Positions 1 to 5,722 are shown, counted from the first letter of the stretch. The stretch: 6,812 bases of DNA from Desulfarculus sp. (GCA_020216625.1 JAIUYB010000122.1:1-6812), one strand, 5' to 3'. Notes: generated from the sequence alone by a model not told the origin. Program-made: numbers and translations.

Positions 1-385
1 CCATGTCGCCCAGGCCCGAGGAGCGCACCAGCTCGCGCACCTGCTGGGCCATGCCCTCGGCCTCGGCCTCGGTGGCCGCCTCGCTCATCCCGGGGGGTGG
101 GGCGGAGGTGAGGCTGGGGGAGGTGGCCCGGAACCCGCCGGGGTCGGCTGGAGTCGGATGTTGGACTGGTTGGGGGGGGATGGCGGCCTGGTACTCGCCC
201 TTGACCAGGGTCTGCACCCCGAAGGCGTTCTGCACCGAGCCCAGCATCTCCCGGAACTTCTGCACGTCCATGTTGGCGAAGGTGAGCAGGAGCACGAAAA
301 AGGTGAGCAGCAGGGTGCAAAGATCGGAGAAGGTGGCCATCCAGGGGGGCAGGCCCTTTTTGACGATGACGTTCTTGCCGGCCAT
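1..385 (-). CDS. motB: Flagellar stator protein MotB/PomB, N-terminal part (runs off the window edge)
   Basis: This is the ion-channel and peptidoglycan-anchoring half of the flagellar stator, which works with MotA in the inner membrane. The first 128 codons are present; the C-terminal OmpA-like domain lies beyond position 1. The visible part has a short cytoplasmic lead (residues 1-14), then PPWMATFSDL and one hydrophobic membrane helix (about 17-38). Asp21 in the helix sits where the essential ion-binding Asp of MotB/PomB lies. The pattern FSDLCTLLLTFFVLLL is closer to PomB (FADL...) than to E. coli MotB. Residues 65-100 form a Pro-rich linker, and 101-120 are Glu/Ala-rich, leading towards the OmpA domain. 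The ATG at 385 lies 6 nt after the motA stop. Its Shine-Dalgarno AAGGTG (395-400) is formed by the last motA codons, so translation is probably coupled. Family assignment is firm; the sodium preference is inferred. Confidence 0.93.
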   Translation of the reverse strand, partial: MAGKNVIVKKGLPPWMATFSDLCTLLLTFFVLLLTFANMDVQKFREMLGSVQNAFGVQTLVKGEYQAAIPPQPVQHPTPADPGGFRATSPSLTSAPPPGMSEAATEAEAEGMAQQVRELVRSSGLGDM

Positions 386-391
386 GGCGGT

Positions 392-1174
392 CTACACCTT
401 GCGCATGGCCCGGGCCTTGGCCCCCAGGGCGGCCCGGTCGCCGGGGGGCATGAACCCGATCAGGCGTTGTTGGATGGCGCGTGGGTTCTCGTTGCGGGCC
501 ATGGCCACCGCCCCCTCCACCACCAGGCGGTAATCCTCGGCCTCGCGCTCGTTGCGCTCGGCCAGCTTGGCCGCGCTGGGCGAAAGGATGAAGTTGGCCC
601 ACAGCGCGCCGTAGAAGGTGGTGAGCAGGGCCACGGCCATGGCCGGGCCGATGGCCGAGGGGTCGCTCAGGTTCAGCAGCATGATCACCAGGCCGATCAG
701 GGTGCCGATCATGCCCCAGGCCGGGGCCAGCTCGGCCATCTTCTCCAGTATCTTGATGACCTCGTCGTGGCGGGCGGCGATGGCCTCTTGCTCGATGACC
801 AGGACCTCGCGCAGGTCTTCGGGGCGGTAGCCATCGGCCACCAGTTGGAAGGCGGTGGTCATGAACTCGTTGTCGGTCTTGAATTTCTCCAGGGCCAGGG
901 GCCCGTCCTTGCGCACCTTTTCGGCCGCCTGCAAGATCATGCGCACCGTGGCCACCGAATCGATGCGGTGTTGGAAGAAGATCTTCAGGGACGCCTTCTG
1001 GGAGCCCATGACCGAGGAGATGGGGAAGGCCACCAGGGTGGAGGCGAAGGTGCCGCCGATCACGATGAGCATGGAGGGAACGTCGATGAAGGCCAGCAGG
1101 TTGCCGGAGAGCAGGATGCTGACCACCACCAGGGCCACGCCCACCACAATGCCTATGATGCTTCCCAGGTCCAC
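392..1174 (-). CDS. motA: Flagellar stator protein MotA/PomA (likely sodium-type)
   Basis: This 260-aa inner-membrane protein forms the pentameric ring of the stator and pushes on the rotor protein FliG. Four membrane segments are visible (about 4-24, 31-51, 150-168, 178-197). A large cytoplasmic loop (52-148) lies between the second and third. It carries the charged stretch RPEDLREVLVIEQE (117-130), which corresponds to the FliG-contacting Arg/Glu residues of the family. The signature APAWGMIGTLIG (150-161) is typical of MotA/PomA. Thr158, Thr185 and Thr186 match the threonines that line the sodium path in Vibrio PomA; proton-type MotA lacks them. Length is close to PomA (about 253 aa). The start is a GTG at 1174, with AAAGG about 10-11 nt upstream. 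The stop is TAG. It lies 42 nt after the upstream secreted-protein gene and 6 nt before motB, so the three are probably co-transcribed. Confidence 0.95.
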   Translation of the reverse strand: MDLGSIIGIVVGVALVVVSILLSGNLLAFIDVPSMLIVIGGTFASTLVAFPISSVMGSQKASLKIFFQHRIDSVATVRMILQAAEKVRKDGPLALEKFKTDNEFMTTAFQLVADGYRPEDLREVLVIEQEAIAARHDEVIKILEKMAELAPAWGMIGTLIGLVIMLLNLSDPSAIGPAMAVALLTTFYGALWANFILSPSAAKLAERNEREAEDYRLVVEGAVAMARNENPRAIQQRLIGFMPPGDRAALGAKARAMRKV

Positions 1175-1191
1175 TGCCGTCTCGACCTTTC

Positions 1192-1205
1192 GCCCGCTCC
1201 CGGGC
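1192..1205 (-). other. Small GC hairpin in front of the motA ribosome binding site
   Basis: On the minus strand a 5-bp all-GC stem (GCCCG / CGGGC) closes a GGAG loop in the 42-nt gap between the secreted-protein gene and motA. It ends just before the AAAGG ribosome binding site of motA. There is no T run after it, so it is not a convincing terminator. It could affect mRNA processing or ribosome access, but a stem this short in GC-rich DNA may also be chance. Confidence 0.25.
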
Positions 1206-1216
1206 TGATTACATCG

Positions 1217-2044
1217 CTAGCGCTGAAGCAGTTCGTCCACCGTGATTTCCCGCTCGGGCGCGGCTTGGCCGCTCCCCGCTGCCTGGGGCCTGTCCCGGGC
1301 GCCATCGCGGGGCAAGGGATCGAAAGCCGGGGTTGGCCGGCTGGCGGGAGGTTGGGCGCTGACGCCGTGCAGGCCCCGGCGTGCGGCGGCCCGAACGGGA
1401 TCGAATTGCGGTTCGGCCTGCTCCACGGCCCCGGCTCCGGCCTTGGCCGGCGGGCTCTGGCCCGCGGACTTGCCTTCCACCAGGGGGCCGGCGGGCAGCT
1501 CCTCCCGACCCTCACCGGCGGCCAGGCCCAGGCGCAGGTTGCGTAGCTGGGTGTCGCTGCTGGCCTCGTCCCGGACACCCACCGCCAGATCGTCCGCGGT
1601 GAGGAATTTTCGGTCGGGCCCGGCCGAACGCACCAGGTAGACGAAGGCCCGCCGGGTGATCAACTCCACCCGTAGCGGAACGCCCCAGGCGTCGGGGTGG
1701 TCGGGATAGGGGCCGGTGCGGGGCAGGGCCTTGGTCTGGCGCCGCTGGGCCTCCAGCAGGTTCTGCAAGGCGATCATGCGCTGGATGCTTAATGATTCGA
1801 TCGGGCTGGAAAGCGAGATGCCATGCTGGAGCAGCAGGTCCTTGGTCCGTTGGTACTCCGGCCGGCCCTTGAAGGGCTGCATCTTGATCGCCAGCTGACA
1901 GGCTTCCAGGACGCGGCCGCTGGCCAGATGGTCGCGGATGCCTTGTTCCAACTCCGCCGGTCCCTCGGCCAGGGCCAGGGCCGGCCACAACCATAAACCC
2001 ACCACCAAGGCCGTCAAGACCCGGCTTGCGCTCGACCCGCTCAT
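1217..2044 (-). CDS. Secreted protein of unknown function with a GspG-like C-terminal loop motif
   Basis: The function is not recognised. The 275-aa product begins with a clear Sec signal peptide: a short polar start, a hydrophobic core (about 9-25) and an Ala-Leu-Ala site before Glu27, so it is probably periplasmic or exported. Residues 28-105 are predicted mostly helical and charged. Residues 111-153 contain PDAWGVPLRVE followed by YLVRSAGPDRKFLTADDL. This matches the general pattern D-x-W-G-x-P-l-r-y ... SaGpDgkfgTaDDi, known from the calcium-binding C-terminus of type II secretion major pseudopilins (GspG). The pilin-type N-terminal methylation site and long helix are absent, so it is not itself a pseudopilin. 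Residues 180-265 are a low-complexity Ala/Pro/Gly/Arg-rich tail, ending in EITVDELLQR. The ATG at 2044 has a strong AAGGA ribosome binding site 6 nt upstream. It is the first gene of the leftward unit that continues into motA. Confidence 0.85.
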   Translation of the reverse strand: MSGSSASRVLTALVVGLWLWPALALAEGPAELEQGIRDHLASGRVLEACQLAIKMQPFKGRPEYQRTKDLLLQHGISLSSPIESLSIQRMIALQNLLEAQRRQTKALPRTGPYPDHPDAWGVPLRVELITRRAFVYLVRSAGPDRKFLTADDLAVGVRDEASSDTQLRNLRLGLAAGEGREELPAGPLVEGKSAGQSPPAKAGAGAVEQAEPQFDPVRAAARRGLHGVSAQPPASRPTPAFDPLPRDGARDRPQAAGSGQAAPEREITVDELLQR

Positions 2045-2101
2045 GATGTTCCTTCACAGACAGCAGCAGGCATGTCTTGGGTGATGGGGACAGGCTCAAC
2101 T

Positions 2102-2107
2102 ATTATA
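2102..2107 (-). promoter_or_regulatory. Candidate -10 box of the leftward (secreted protein-motA-motB) promoter
   Basis: The minus strand reads TATAAT here, a perfect sigma-70 type -10 hexamer, about 57 nt upstream of the ATG at 2044. That would give a leader of about 50 nt ending in the strong GAAGGAA ribosome binding site. There is no good TTGACA at 16-18 nt upstream (the nearest TTGAGG is 24 nt away), so the promoter may be weak or need an activator. The call rests on the -10 and its AT-rich setting only. Confidence 0.45.
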
Positions 2108-2159
2108 GAACATTACATCCCTGCCGGCCATCCTCAAGCGCAGAATCGGTATTTTGTTA

Positions 2160-2170
2160 TGTTTTCACAA
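2160..2170 (+). repeat. 11-bp direct repeat, copy 1
   Basis: TGTTTTCACAA occurs here and again, identical and in the same orientation, at 2332-2342, 172 bp away. An 11-bp AT-rich exact repeat is notable in DNA this rich in G and C, and both copies flank the putative promoter area. It may be a binding site for a regulator shared by the divergent genes; that role is inferred. Confidence 0.4.
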
Positions 2171-2189
2171 TAAGTTGCCACAATGTGAA
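2164..2189. promoter_or_regulatory. Inverted repeat TTCACA-N14-TGTGAA, possible operator
   Basis: TTCACA (2164-2169) and TGTGAA (2184-2189) are perfect 6-bp inverted arms 14 nt apart. The left arm is part of the 11-bp direct repeat. CACAAT also occurs twice within it (2166-2171 and 2179-2184). The arm order is the reverse of a CRP/FNR-type TGTGA-N6-TCACA site, so it is not called as one. It lies upstream of the candidate leftward -10 box, where an activator site would be expected. Confidence 0.35.
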
Positions 2190-2232
2190 CTAAATTGGGA
2201 GGCTTTCCGGCGGGCTTCGGGACGGGAATCGC

Positions 2233-2253
2233 CTTGGCATCCAAGCGCTTGGA
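2233..2253. promoter_or_regulatory. Perfect 14-bp palindrome with an extra half-site, possible operator
   Basis: TCCAAGCGCTTGGA (2240-2253) is a perfect palindrome. A third arm, CTTGG at 2233-2237, precedes it, so the order is CTTGG, CCAAG, CTTGG with 3- and 2-nt spacers. The two pairs could bind a dimeric regulator in overlapping registers, or form alternative hairpins in RNA. It lies about 110 bp before the chosen start of the HD-GYP gene. No T run follows, so a terminator is unlikely. Confidence 0.4.
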
Positions 2254-2331
2254 CGCCCCTCACACTTCGAGCCCACGCCTCATTTCACGCCCCCGATGAT
2301 CGTTGCCAAGGGAATGAAACATGGGTAAGCT

Positions 2332-2342
2332 TGTTTTCACAA
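2332..2342 (+). repeat. 11-bp direct repeat, copy 2
   Basis: This is the second exact copy of TGTTTTCACAA. It lies between the two possible start codons (2321 and 2366) of the HD-GYP gene. If it is a regulatory site, it fits better outside the coding region, which favours the start at 2366. Confidence 0.4.
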
Positions 2343-2353
2343 ACACTTGTCGC

Positions 2354-2359
2354 GAGGGG
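2354..2359 (+). promoter_or_regulatory. Ribosome binding site supporting the ATG at 2366
   Basis: GAGGGG ends 6 nt before the ATG at 2366. A competing site, AAGGGA (2308-2313), sits 7 nt before the in-frame ATG at 2321. Both are usable. The codons between the two starts are AT-ending and unlike the rest of the gene, which tips the choice to 2366. Confidence 0.5.
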
Positions 2360-2365
2360 TCCCCC

Positions 2366-3004
2366 ATGCCGGACGCAAGCATCCCCCTGCACCAAGTCCT
2401 GCCGGAACAGCGCCAGGCCCTGGCCGAGGTCACCCACCTCTTGCTGGATCTCTACCAGCTGTCCAATCCCATGCTCTTGACCCACGGCCGCAGCCTGGCC
2501 AAGCTCAGCGAGGGCCTGGCCCGTCACCTGGGTTGGCCGGAGGAGGCGGCGCGGGCGGTGTTCCTGGGGGCCCTGTTCCATGACGTGGGCTACCTGGCCA
2601 CCCCGTTGGAGCTGGTGGGCACCCCCCTGCCCCCCGACCACCGGCCGCCGGACATGGAGACCGAGCACCCCCTGTTGGGGGCGCGGCTGTTGTCCCGGGT
2701 CGAGGTGCTGCGCGACATCATCCCGGTGGTGCGCCACCACCACGAACACCTGGACGGCAGCGGCTTTCCCGACGGCCTGAAGGGCGAGGCGATCCCGGCC
2801 GCGGCCCGCCTGGTGGGGGTGGTCCACGCCTACCAAAATTTGCGCCACGGCTACGGCCCCACCCCGGCCCTGGGCGATAAGGCCGCGCGCGAGGTGATCA
2901 GCGAGGACGCGGGTCTGCTCTGGGATCCGGTCATGGTGCGGGGATTGTTGGAGTTCCTGGGTCCGGTGGCGCCGGATGAGCAAGACGAGAGCGGCCTGGA
3001 CTGA
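2366..3004 (+). CDS. Stand-alone HD-GYP-type metal-dependent phosphohydrolase domain protein, with altered motifs
   Basis: HD-GYP proteins usually hydrolyse the second messenger cyclic di-GMP. This 212-aa product is little more than that domain, with no receiver or sensor domain and no membrane segment. Numbered from the ATG at 2366, it has His40 (THGRSL), the HD pair His72-Asp73 (LFHDVGY), His101 (EHPLLGARLL), and His125-His126-Glu127 with DGSGFP (130-135). These are the usual metal ligands and the GYP loop (Phe for Tyr). Three canonical positions differ. HDIGK becomes HDVGY, losing the Lys that contacts substrate in the family. In the ADvYDAL motif the ligand Asp is His154 (VVHAYQNL) and the second Asp is Gln157. 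The Glu four residues before His40, seen in trinuclear members, is absent. It may therefore be a weak or inactive enzyme, or a nucleotide receptor. An alternative ATG at 2321 adds 15 residues. It is divergent from the stator operon; a role in motility is inferred from position only. Confidence 0.88.
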   Translation: MPDASIPLHQVLPEQRQALAEVTHLLLDLYQLSNPMLLTHGRSLAKLSEGLARHLGWPEEAARAVFLGALFHDVGYLATPLELVGTPLPPDHRPPDMETEHPLLGARLLSRVEVLRDIIPVVRHHHEHLDGSGFPDGLKGEAIPAAARLVGVVHAYQNLRHGYGPTPALGDKAAREVISEDAGLLWDPVMVRGLLEFLGPVAPDEQDESGLD

Positions 3005-3043
3005 GCCCTTGGCCGCTCCCGTCCCGCCGGGCTAGGCCCCGGC
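2989..3043. terminator. GC-rich hairpins between convergent HD-GYP and prfB genes, possible bidirectional terminator
   Basis: A perfect 8-bp stem, GAGCGGCC (2989-2996) and GGCCGCTC (3011-3018), with a 14-nt loop, spans the HD-GYP stop codon. A second perfect 6-bp stem, GCCGGG (3026-3031) and CCCGGC (3038-3043), spans the prfB stop codon. Convergent genes 27 nt apart need termination on both strands. Neither hairpin is followed by a T run, so intrinsic termination would be non-canonical. Confidence 0.4.
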
Positions 3044-4133
3044 CCGCCAGAGCAGATAGCCCTGGATGAACTGATCCAGGTCGCCGTCCAGCACCGCGTC
3101 CACGTTGCCCACGTCCACCCCGGTGCGGTGGTCCTTGACCAGACGATAGGGGGCCAGCACATAGGAGCGGATCTGGCTGCCCCAGGCGATCTCCTGGTGG
3201 CTGTCGTGGATTTGCTTCTTCTCGGCCTCGCGCTTGGCCTGCTCCATCTCGTAGAGCCGCGCCTTTAGCACCTTCAGGGCCAGGTCCTTGTTGCGGTGCT
3301 GGCTCTTTTCGTTCTGGCACTGCACCACCACCCCGGTGGGCAGGTGGGTCAGACGCACCGCCGAGGAGGTCTTGTTGACGTGCTGGCCGCCGGCCCCGGA
3401 GGCCCGAAACACGTCCACCCGCAAGTCGGCCTCCTTGATCTCGATCTCGATGTCGTCATCCACCTGGGGCGAGACGAAGACCGAGGCGAAGGCGGTGTGG
3501 CGACGATGGCTGGCGTCGAAGGGGCTGATGCGCACCAGGCGGTGGATGCCGGTCTCGCCCTTGAGCTGGCCGTAGGCCTGGTAGCCATCCAGGGCGATGG
3601 TGGCGCTCTTGATGCCCGCCTCCTCGCCCTCCTGGAAGTCCAGGATCTCCACCTTGAAGCCCTGGCGCTCGGCGAAGCGGGTGTAGAGGCGCAATAGCAT
3701 CTGGGCCCAGTCCTGGGCGTCGGTGCCCCCGGCCCCGGCGTTGATGTTGACGATGGCCCCCCGGGCGTCGTCGGGGCCGCCCAACAGCCGGGCCGCCTCC
3801 AGCCGGGCCAGGCCCCGGGTCAGCTCCTCGATGGCCTCCCCGGCCTCCTTGGCCGCGGCCTTGTCCTGCTCCTCGCTGGCCAGCTCCAGCAGGACCTCGG
3901 CGTCTTCATAGGCGCGGATAAGCTGCTGGATGCCCTTGAGACCCTGCTCCAGCTCGGTGCGCTCGCGCGAGACCGCGCGGGCCTTGTCCTGATCGTCCCA
4001 AAAGCCGGGGTTGGCCATGATCTTGTCCAGCTCGGCCAGCCGCTCCCGCTTGGCGACAGGGTCAAAGATACTCCCGCAGGGTGTCCAGGCGGGGGCGCAG
4101 GGCGGTGAGCTGGTCCTTCAGTTCCTCGAACAT
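3032..4133 (-). CDS. prfB: Peptide chain release factor 2, expressed by programmed +1 frameshift
   Basis: RF2 recognises UGA and UAA stop codons and triggers release of the finished protein from the ribosome. The reading frame starts at the ATG at 4133 (MFEELKDQLTALRPRLDT...). It runs 23 codons to CTT, then meets an in-frame TGA at 4064-4062. Skipping one T gives GAC and the second frame continues to the TAG at 3034-3032, for 366 aa in total (E. coli RF2 has 365). Identity is fixed by the SPF anticodon-like tripeptide (203-205), which distinguishes RF2 from RF1, and by the GGQ catalytic motif (248-250, in SGAGGQHVNKT). The residue equivalent to E. coli 246 is Ala, the usual residue rather than the K-12 Thr. 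The ribosome binding site GGAGGA (4142-4147) lies in the last codons of lnt, 8 nt upstream; the gap after lnt is 4 nt. A call starting at the ATG at 4018 would miss 38 residues. Confidence 0.97.
4061..4076 (-). promoter_or_regulatory. Programmed +1 frameshift site of prfB
   Basis: On the minus strand the sequence is CGGGAG TAT CTT TGA C. The slippery CTT codon is followed by the in-frame TGA and a C, and a Shine-Dalgarno-like CGGGAG sits 3 nt before CTT. This is the same layout as in E. coli prfB (AGGGGG TAT CTT TGA C). When RF2 is scarce the ribosome pauses at TGA and slips forward one base to make full-length RF2. When RF2 is plentiful, synthesis stops after 23 residues. This is established autoregulation for the family. 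Confidence 0.96.
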
Positions 4134-4137
4134 TTCC

Positions 4138-5715
4138 TCATTCCTCCGTTTTTGGGCGGCGCAGGCGGGCCGCCGCCACCCCCAAGAGCCCCAGGGCCAG
4201 ACCCAGGGGGCCGGCCAGGTCCCCGCTGGCGGTGAAGGGGGTGGACAGGGCCAGCAGGGGCAACCGGCTGGTGCGGGCCTCGGGCCGGAATAGCCCGGTC
4301 CGCCCGGTGATGACGCCATCGGGCAGGACGAAGCCGCTGACCCCGGTGGTGGCGGCCCGGGCCGCGGCGCGGCGATTCTCCACCGCGCGCAAGGCCAAGT
4401 GGCTCATCTGCTGATGGCTGGCGCCGGTGCGCCCGTACCAGGCGTCGTTGGTCTGGTTGATGAACAACTGGGCTCCGCGCCGGGCCTGGGCCCGGGCCAG
4501 CTCCGCGAAAATCGATTCGTAGCAGATCAGGGGACCGACCTTGCGTCCGGCCACCTCCAGGGTGTCGCCCACCTGTCCGGCCCGGAAATCCAGGCCCAGG
4601 GCGGCCACCGCCCGCACGAAGAAGAACACCTGGGGCAGCGGCACATACTCGCCGAAGGGCACCAGGTGCACCTTGTCGTAATGCCCCGCCGGCCGTCCGT
4701 CGGACCCCACCAGCCAGACCCGGTTGCTGGCCTGGAGGGGCGGGCCAGGGTCGATCAGGCCGTTGGAGCCCAGGGCGATGTTCACGCCCAGATCCCGGGC
4801 CAGCTCCAACACCGGCTGGCTTTCACGGGCCTGGACCAGGAAATAGAACGGCGCGGCCGACTCCGGCCAGACCGCCAGCCAGGGTCGGGGGTTGGCCTGG
4901 GCGGCCTCCTGGCGGGTCAGTTCCACGTAGCGCCGGATCACCTCGCCGCGCATGGCCGGCAGCCAGAGCTGATCCTGGGGCACCCCGGCCTGGACCACGC
5001 TGACCGTGAGCCGGGGAGCCTGGTCCATGGCCGCCCGCACCGTGGCCATGCGCTCCGCCCCGGCCCACCATCCCCCGGCCACCAGGATCACCGCCGCGCC
5101 CAGGGCCGCCCCACGCCGAACTCGGCCGGGGGCCAGGCCGGGCAACAGGGCCGGAAACAGGAACCTGGCCAGCAGGGCGTTGACCAAGGCCACCAGGGCC
5201 GAAAGGCCGGTGGCCCCCCAGATCTCGGCGCTCTGGAGCAGGGGCGGGACCGCCACCAGGGCGCTGGCCAGGGGCAGCCAGGGAAAACCGGTGAACAGCC
5301 AGCCCCGCACCCACTCCAGCCCGGCCCAGAGCAAGGGGGCCAGCCACCAGGGATTGAGACCCCAGCCCCGGGCCAGGGCCATCAAGCCGGCCACCAAGGC
5401 GGGGTACATGGCCAGGATGCCGGCCAGGGCGGCCAGGACCAGCCCGGCCAGGGGCCAGGGCAGGCCGCCAAACTCGGTCATCACCACCGTCAGCCAGTGG
5501 AGCTGGACCAGGCCCAGGCCCAGGCCGAAAAGCCAGCCGCCCACCAGGGCCCGCCGGGGCGTCAGACGATAGGCCAGCCAATACAGCGGCAATAGCCCCA
5601 CCAGGGCCAGGGGCCAAAGGTCGAAGGCCGGGAAGGCCAGGGCCAAGACCCCGCCGCCGGCCAGGGCCAGCGCCGCCGGGCCCCGGCCCGGCCACCAGGA
5701 TGACAGGCGCGCCAA
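4138..5715 (-). CDS. lnt: Apolipoprotein N-acyltransferase
   Basis: Lnt carries out the last step of lipoprotein maturation: it adds an acyl chain from a phospholipid to the free amino group of the lipid-bearing N-terminal Cys, at the periplasmic face of the inner membrane. The 525-aa product has about seven hydrophobic segments in residues 15-220, then a nitrilase-like domain (about 236-485) and a final hydrophobic segment (about 498-516). The catalytic triad is visible: Glu285 (VWPESAAP), Lys348 (HYDKVHLVPFGEYVP) and Cys398 (PLICYESIF). Glu356, Tyr399 and Glu400 match further residues needed by E. coli Lnt. The start is a TTG at 5715, 7 nt after the corC stop. GAGGAA (5726-5731), formed by the last corC codons, lies 10 nt upstream. 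No ATG gives a complete first membrane segment, so TTG is preferred. Stop is TGA. It is the middle gene of corC-lnt-prfB, a partly conserved order in proteobacteria (corC-lnt). Confidence 0.96.
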   Translation of the reverse strand: MARLSSWWPGRGPAALALAGGGVLALAFPAFDLWPLALVGLLPLYWLAYRLTPRRALVGGWLFGLGLGLVQLHWLTVVMTEFGGLPWPLAGLVLAALAGILAMYPALVAGLMALARGWGLNPWWLAPLLWAGLEWVRGWLFTGFPWLPLASALVAVPPLLQSAEIWGATGLSALVALVNALLARFLFPALLPGLAPGRVRRGAALGAAVILVAGGWWAGAERMATVRAAMDQAPRLTVSVVQAGVPQDQLWLPAMRGEVIRRYVELTRQEAAQANPRPWLAVWPESAAPFYFLVQARESQPVLELARDLGVNIALGSNGLIDPGPPLQASNRVWLVGSDGRPAGHYDKVHLVPFGEYVPLPQVFFFVRAVAALGLDFRAGQVGDTLEVAGRKVGPLICYESIFAELARAQARRGAQLFINQTNDAWYGRTGASHQQMSHLALRAVENRRAAARAATTGVSGFVLPDGVITGRTGLFRPEARTSRLPLLALSTPFTASGDLAGPLGLALGLLGVAAARLRRPKTEE

Positions 5716-5722
5716 GCGGTAC

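Larger units (their letters stand above)
2045..2365. other. Divergent intergenic region between the secreted-protein gene and the HD-GYP gene
   Basis: About 320 bases lie between two divergently read genes. Positions 2098-2200 are clearly richer in A and T than the flanking genes, as expected for promoter DNA. The region holds a perfect TATAAT on the minus strand, an 11-bp direct repeat (2160-2170 and 2332-2342), a TTCACA/TGTGAA inverted repeat (2164-2189) and a perfect 14-bp palindrome (2240-2253). I found no convincing coding frame, RNA gene or riboswitch here. A clear -35/-10 pair for the rightward gene was not found. Confidence 0.7.

Noticed and set aside
158..1546. Long plus-strand open frame (462 codons) opposite motB, motA and the secreted-protein gene
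   Set aside because: It is rich in Gly, His, Gln and Leu with no recognisable domain. It is the antisense shadow of well-supported genes in GC-rich DNA.
2172..2186. Sigma-54 promoter on the minus strand (TGGCAACTTATTGTG)
   Set aside because: The spacing between the GG and TTG elements is one base short of the -24/-12 rule and the GC element is missing.
2164..2189. CRP/FNR-type binding site
   Set aside because: The arms are TTCACA then TGTGAA with a 14-nt spacer, the opposite order and the wrong spacing for TGTGA-N6-TCACA.
2233..2253. Sigma-54 promoter on the plus strand (TTGGCAT...CGCTTGG)
   Set aside because: GG to GC spacing is 9 instead of 10 and the -12 element lacks TTGC; the palindrome explains the sequence better.
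2154..2480. Plus-strand open frame of 108 codons starting in the intergenic region
   Set aside because: It overlaps the HD-GYP gene in another frame, has no good ribosome binding site and has no recognisable motif.
2285..2983. Minus-strand open frame (232 codons) opposite the HD-GYP gene
   Set aside because: It shows no family pattern, only repeats of Gln, Gly, His and Val typical of an antisense shadow; the plus strand has clear HD-GYP motifs.
3032..4018. prfB as a simple 328-aa gene starting at the ATG at 4018
   Set aside because: RF2 homology clearly continues upstream through the frameshift (DPVAKRERLAELDKI), and the 23-codon lead has its own ribosome binding site and the canonical slip site.
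4399..5595. Long plus-strand open frame (398 codons) opposite lnt
   Set aside because: Its composition is dominated by Gly, Gln, Pro and His with no domain; lnt on the other strand has a full catalytic triad.
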